Source of the DNA: Denitratimonas tolerans
GTDB lineage: Bacteria > Pseudomonadota > Gammaproteobacteria > Xanthomonadales > Xanthomonadaceae
Direction: 5' to 3'
Length of the DNA: 64,000 bases
NCBI RefSeq assembly: GCF_037203605.1
Contig: NZ_JBBDHC010000001.1
Span: 62,001 to 126,000, forward strand
This document shows, one piece after another, positions 61,211-64,000 of this stretch (within the stretch, counting starts at the first letter, position 1; each line of letters starts with the position of its first letter). Made by a program: the position numbers and the translations under genes. A model generated the notes under the pieces. That model saw only the letters and a program-made list of their open reading frames with translations, had not been told where the DNA came from and searched no databases.

Positions 61211-62443
61211 TCAGATCCCCAGTTGCTGGCGCTGGCGGCGCAGGTGTTCGGGCATGTGTTCGTACACGTCCTCGAACATGTCGGCGGCACCGGGGCGGTT
61301 GTCGCTGCCCAGGATGCCGTGGCGCTCGGCTTCCTTGAGCGCCTGGGCGATTTCCTCGTCGAACGCGGCGCGGGTGGCCTCGTGCTGCGCCTCGCTCCAC
61401 AGTCCGCGCTTGATCAGATGGCCTTTGAGTCGCTCGATCGGATCGCCCAGCGGGAAGTGCTGCGCATCGTCGGCGGGCCGGTACTTGGAGGGATCGTCCG
61501 AGGTGGAATGCGGCCCGGCGCGGTAGCTGATCCACTCGATCAGGGTCGGTCCGAGGTCGCGGCGGGCGCGCTCGGCGGCCCAGCGCGACACCGCGTACAC
61601 CGCGAGGAAATCGTTGCCGTCCACGCGCAGCGAGGGAATGCCGTAGCCCAGCCCGCGCGTGGCCAGCGTGGTGTGCTCGCCGCCGGCGATGGCCTGGAAG
61701 GTGGAAATGGCCCACTGGTTGTTGACCACGTTGAGGATCACCGGGGCCTCGTACACCGAGGCGAACACCAGGGCGGCGTGGAAGTCGCCTTCGGCGGTGG
61801 CGCCATCGCCCACCCAGGCCGAGGCGATCTTCGTGTCGCCCTTGATCCCCGAGGCCATCGCCCAGCCCACCGCCTGCGGCAGCTGGGTGGTGAGGTTGCC
61901 GGAAATGGAGAAGAAGCCGTACTCCTTGTAGGAATACATGATCGGCAGCTGGCGACCGCGCAGCGGGTCGGCGGCGTTGGAGAGGACCTGGCACATCATG
62001 TCCACCAGCGGCACATCCTGGGCGATCAGGATGCCCTGCTGGCGATAGGTGGGGAAATGCATGTCGCCCTGGCGCAAGGCCAGCGTCTGCGCGATGGCGA
62101 TGGCTTCTTCGCCCAGGCACTGCATGTAGAACGAGGTCTTCTTCTGGCGCTGGGCGATCAGCATGCGCGCGTCGTAGGCGCGGGTCTTGAGCATCGCGCG
62201 CATGCCGCGCAGAAGGATCTCGTCGGGGATGTCCGCGGCCCAGTCGCCGACGGCGTCGGCGCTGTCGTCCAGCACCCGGATCAGGCCCTGCGCGAACGTC
62301 CCCGTGCTCGATGCGGCCACGTCGATCGGCGGCTTGGGCAGGGCTCCTGCGGGGCTGAGCTTGAGATAGGAAAAGTCGGTCTGCTGTCCGGGCCGGGCGC
62401 TGGGCTCGGGGACGTGCAGGGTCAAGGGGGCGTAGTCGCTCAT
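61211..62443 (-). CDS. bkdA1: Branched-chain 2-oxoacid dehydrogenase E1 alpha subunit
   Basis: A 410-residue ThDP-dependent decarboxylase subunit. The start YAPLTLHVPEP followed by TDFSYLKLSPAG is characteristic of BkdA1 rather than pyruvate dehydrogenase. ThDP motif GDGATAEGDFHAALVFASVYEAPVILNVVNNQWAIS; YRAGPHSTSDDPSKYR carries the phosphorylation-loop region of the family. It is the first gene of bkdA1-bkdA2-bkdB-lpd-ilvE, which makes branched acyl-CoAs, primers of iso-fatty acids. Confidence 0.94.
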   Translation of the reverse strand: MSDYAPLTLHVPEPSARPGQQTDFSYLKLSPAGALPKPPIDVAASSTGTFAQGLIRVLDDSADAVGDWAADIPDEILLRGMRAMLKTRAYDARMLIAQRQKKTSFYMQCLGEEAIAIAQTLALRQGDMHFPTYRQQGILIAQDVPLVDMMCQVLSNAADPLRGRQLPIMYSYKEYGFFSISGNLTTQLPQAVGWAMASGIKGDTKIASAWVGDGATAEGDFHAALVFASVYEAPVILNVVNNQWAISTFQAIAGGEHTTLATRGLGYGIPSLRVDGNDFLAVYAVSRWAAERARRDLGPTLIEWISYRAGPHSTSDDPSKYRPADDAQHFPLGDPIERLKGHLIKRGLWSEAQHEATRAAFDEEIAQALKEAERHGILGSDNRPGAADMFEDVYEHMPEHLRRQRQQLGI

Positions 62444-62523
62444 GGCGCAAATCCCGGTCTGCGGTGGGTTCGGTCTCGCCCGAACGCGGCGGTCGCACGC
62501 AGTGCGACGCGGTTAACCGCACA

Positions 62524-62552
62524 AGTTTAGAGCCTGCGCTCGATATCGTAAA
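62524..62552 (-). promoter_or_regulatory. Candidate bkd operon promoter
   Basis: TTTACG (62547-62552) and TAAACT (62524-62529) on the minus strand with a 17-base spacer, 4 of 6 each. It overlaps the lysR promoter almost completely. Confidence 0.45.
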
Positions 62553-62554
62553 AT
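62526..62554 (+). promoter_or_regulatory. Candidate lysR promoter, antiparallel to the bkd promoter
   Basis: TTTAGA (62526-62531) and TAAAAT (62549-62554) with a 17-base spacer. The predicted start near 62561 leaves about 27 bases before the ATG. Confidence 0.45.
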
Positions 62555-62587
62555 CTGGATTAGTCCTTTCTGGTATCTGAAAAAGCC

Positions 62588-63520
62588 ATGGCACTTCCAC
62601 CCAATCTCTCGCTGCGGCAGCTGCGCTACTTCGTCGCCGCCGCCGAACTGGGCCAGTTCTCGCTGGCCGCGCGCCGGCTGCAGGTTTCGCAGTCGGTCGT
62701 GACCACGGCCATCGCGCAGTTGGAAGCGATCGTGGGCACCGATCTGTTCGAACGCCAGCCGCATGGCGTAGTGCCCACCGCCGCCGGGCACCGCTTCCAC
62801 CAGCACGTAGCCCACGCGCTGGACGCCCTGCAGGATGCACTGAGCGAGCCGCTGTTTTTCGGCGAGGCGCTGTCGGGCGTGGTGCGCGTGGGCGCGTCGT
62901 ACACGGTGCTGGGCTATTTCCTCCCGGCCCTGCTCGCCCGCTTCCGGCGCGACTATCCCAAGGTGGAGATCGATCTGATCGACATGGACCGGCCCAGCAT
63001 CGAAAAGGGCGTGGCCGAGGGCGATCTGGACATGGGCCTGTGCATCACCTCGAACATGCGCCCGGATTCGCCGCTGCGCCACCAGGTGCTGGCGCGCTCG
63101 CACCGCCAGCTGTGGATGGCGCAGGATCATCCGCTGGCGGCACTGGCGCAGATCCGGCTGGCCGACATCGCGCCCTGGCCCTACATCCTCCTGACGGTGG
63201 ACGAGGGCGAGGCTTCCTCGATGCGCTACTGGCAGGCCGCCGGCCTTGCGCCCAACGTCGCCTTCCGCACCTCCACGCTGGAGGCGCTGCGCGGCCTGGT
63301 GGCGCACGGCTTCGGCGTCACCATCCTGTCGGACATCGTCTACCGGCCGCTGTCGCTGGAAGGCCGGCGCATCGAGAGCCGCATGGTCGCCGATCTGGTT
63401 CCGCCGATGGAAGTCGGACTGGTGACGCGGCGCGAAGATGTGCTGCCGCAGGTGCCCTACGCCTTCCAGCAGTTCCTGGTGTTCGCCTGCAGCGCGCTGC
63501 CGGACACGATCCTGCGCTGA
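62588..63520 (+). CDS. LysR-family transcriptional regulator beside the bkd operon
   Basis: A 310-residue LTTR: winged HTH at the N terminus (LSLRQLRYFVAAAELGQFSLAARRLQVSQSVVTTAIAQLE) and an effector-binding domain (GVVRVGASYTVLGYFLPALL, LDMGLCITSN, LVAHGFGVTILSDIVYRPLS). Divergent arrangement and shared promoter DNA suggest that it controls bkd, sensing a branched-chain oxoacid or similar; this is inference. In Pseudomonas the bkd regulator is Lrp-like instead. Confidence 0.92.
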   Translation: MALPPNLSLRQLRYFVAAAELGQFSLAARRLQVSQSVVTTAIAQLEAIVGTDLFERQPHGVVPTAAGHRFHQHVAHALDALQDALSEPLFFGEALSGVVRVGASYTVLGYFLPALLARFRRDYPKVEIDLIDMDRPSIEKGVAEGDLDMGLCITSNMRPDSPLRHQVLARSHRQLWMAQDHPLAALAQIRLADIAPWPYILLTVDEGEASSMRYWQAAGLAPNVAFRTSTLEALRGLVAHGFGVTILSDIVYRPLSLEGRRIESRMVADLVPPMEVGLVTRREDVLPQVPYAFQQFLVFACSALPDTILR

Positions 63521-63542
63521 GACGCGCCCGCGGCAGGCGGTT

Positions 63543-63857
63543 TCACTCGGAGGCGGAGGCGGAGGCGGGTGCGGCCGGAGCGGCCGCTGCCGCGGCAGGC
63601 TTGGCGGCCGGTTCGGGTGCCGCGGCCTTGTCGCCAGCGCCGCCCGAATCGGCGAGATTGTGCTTTTTCTCGCCGTCCTTCTTGAAGTCGGTTTCGTACC
63701 AGCCACCGCCCGCGAGGCGGAACTGCGGCGCGCTCAGCAGGCGGCGCGGCGCGGCTTGGCCACAGGCCGGGCAGGCGTCAGGATCCGGATCGGAGAGCTT
63801 CTGCAGGCGGTCGAACTCGTGCCCGCAGGCGTTGCAGTGGAAGGCGTAGATCGGCAT
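63543..63857 (-). CDS. FmdB-family zinc-ribbon protein
   Basis: A 104-residue protein with the FmdB zinc ribbon MPIYAFHCNACGHEFDRL (Cys8, Cys11) and DACPACG (Cys29, Cys32), then a short conserved SAPQFRLAGGGWYETDFK and a low-complexity Ala/Pro/Glu tail. The family's role is unclear. ATG 63857 was chosen because the ribbon starts there. Confidence 0.9.
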   Translation of the reverse strand: MPIYAFHCNACGHEFDRLQKLSDPDPDACPACGQAAPRRLLSAPQFRLAGGGWYETDFKKDGEKKHNLADSGGAGDKAAAPEPAAKPAAAAAAPAAPASASASE

Positions 63858-63919
63858 GTCGGTGCAGGCATCGGAAAAGAGGGAAACAATCTGCCACCGT
63901 GGGGGCGGCACGGGGAAAA

Positions 63920-64000
63920 TCAAGCCAGATCGAGCCATTCGGTTTCCAGCGCATCCTGCTCGCGCGCGAGGCTGGCCTGCTCGAAGCCGAGCTCGGCGAC
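63920..64000 (-). CDS. 3' end of a gene running out of the window
   Basis: 26 codons to a TGA at 63920-63922: VAELGFEQASLAREQD followed by ALETEWLDLA. The acidic coiled-coil tail resembles the end of ABC-F ATPases, but the fragment is too short to name. Confidence 0.45.
   Translation of the reverse strand, partial: VAELGFEQASLAREQDALETEWLDLA

Overview
This window is G+C-rich chromosomal DNA, by eye roughly two thirds G+C. It is densely packed with core and near-core genes of a gammaproteobacterium, most likely of the Lysobacterales/Xanthomonadales. Evidence for that placement: a PepSY-phoP-phoQ operon, the birA-coaX-SPOR cluster, a complete branched-chain 2-oxoacid dehydrogenase operon (the source of iso-branched fatty acids in this group), pilMNOPQ next to mrcA, and intergenic inverted repeats of a kind common in this order. 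I see no phage, integron, insertion sequence or CRISPR array.

Layout. 1-3.6 kb: the 3' part of a TPR protein, then acetoacetyl-CoA synthetase. 3.6-4.27 kb: a gene-free 0.68 kb block dominated by a 62-bp inverted repeat. 4.3-10.5 kb: alaA, a DUF924 protein, transketolase, an LGT-like/TlpA-like thioredoxin fusion and an SDF-family symporter. 10.6-17.6 kb: one tightly overlapping minus-strand operon, moxR - DUF58 - DUF4381 - batA - batBC fusion - batD. 17.8-27.1 kb: a cNMP-EAL protein, a 981-residue Ig-like lipoprotein and the type IV pilus operon pilM-N-O-P-Q. 27.4-30.5 kb: mrcA and an unknown gene. 30.5-35 kb: gltA, rpmE2, infC (apparently starting with ATC) and thrS. 35.4-39.7 kb: an M3 metallopeptidase lipoprotein, an Hpt protein, a DUF937 protein, tRNA-Thr(TGT) and a SPOR protein. 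39.7-48.4 kb: coaX, birA, a small secreted protein, mtfA, phoQ-phoP-PepSY, an amidinotransferase-fold enzyme, dusA and a pirin. 48.5-51.1 kb: ackA with a MaoC-phosphotransacylase fusion. 51.2-56.2 kb: yhiI-rbbA-yhhJ type ABC exporter. 56.3-63.5 kb: bkdA1-bkdA2-bkdB-lpd-ilvE with a divergent LysR regulator. 63.5-64 kb: an FmdB zinc ribbon and the 3' end of one more gene.

How the genes work together. Several functional units are visible. The Bat operon should act at the envelope: a MoxR AAA+ ATPase with VWA and Ig-like membrane partners. PilM-P form the inner-membrane alignment complex and PilQ the outer-membrane secretin; a large surface lipoprotein follows pilQ in the same transcriptional direction and is closed off by a strong hairpin. 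IlvE and the Bkd complex convert branched-chain amino acids to branched acyl-CoAs. The phosphotransacylase fusion and AckA would convert an acyl-CoA to acyl phosphate and then to acid plus ATP. PhoP/PhoQ with a PepSY protein form an envelope stress circuit with a PhoP-box-like site upstream.

The most interesting non-genic signals are: the 62-bp inverted repeat block; repeat-derived sequences lying in frame in the linkers of RbbA and the Bkd E2; a ribosome-binding-site-masking hairpin upstream of thrS; the ATC start of infC and loss of the usual rpmI-rplT neighbours; fully overlapping antiparallel promoters between bkdA1 and its LysR neighbour; and a tandem 19-bp repeat at the moxR promoter. 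No system here is clearly new; the strongest candidates for novelty are the pil-linked lipoprotein and the repeat-derived protein linkers.
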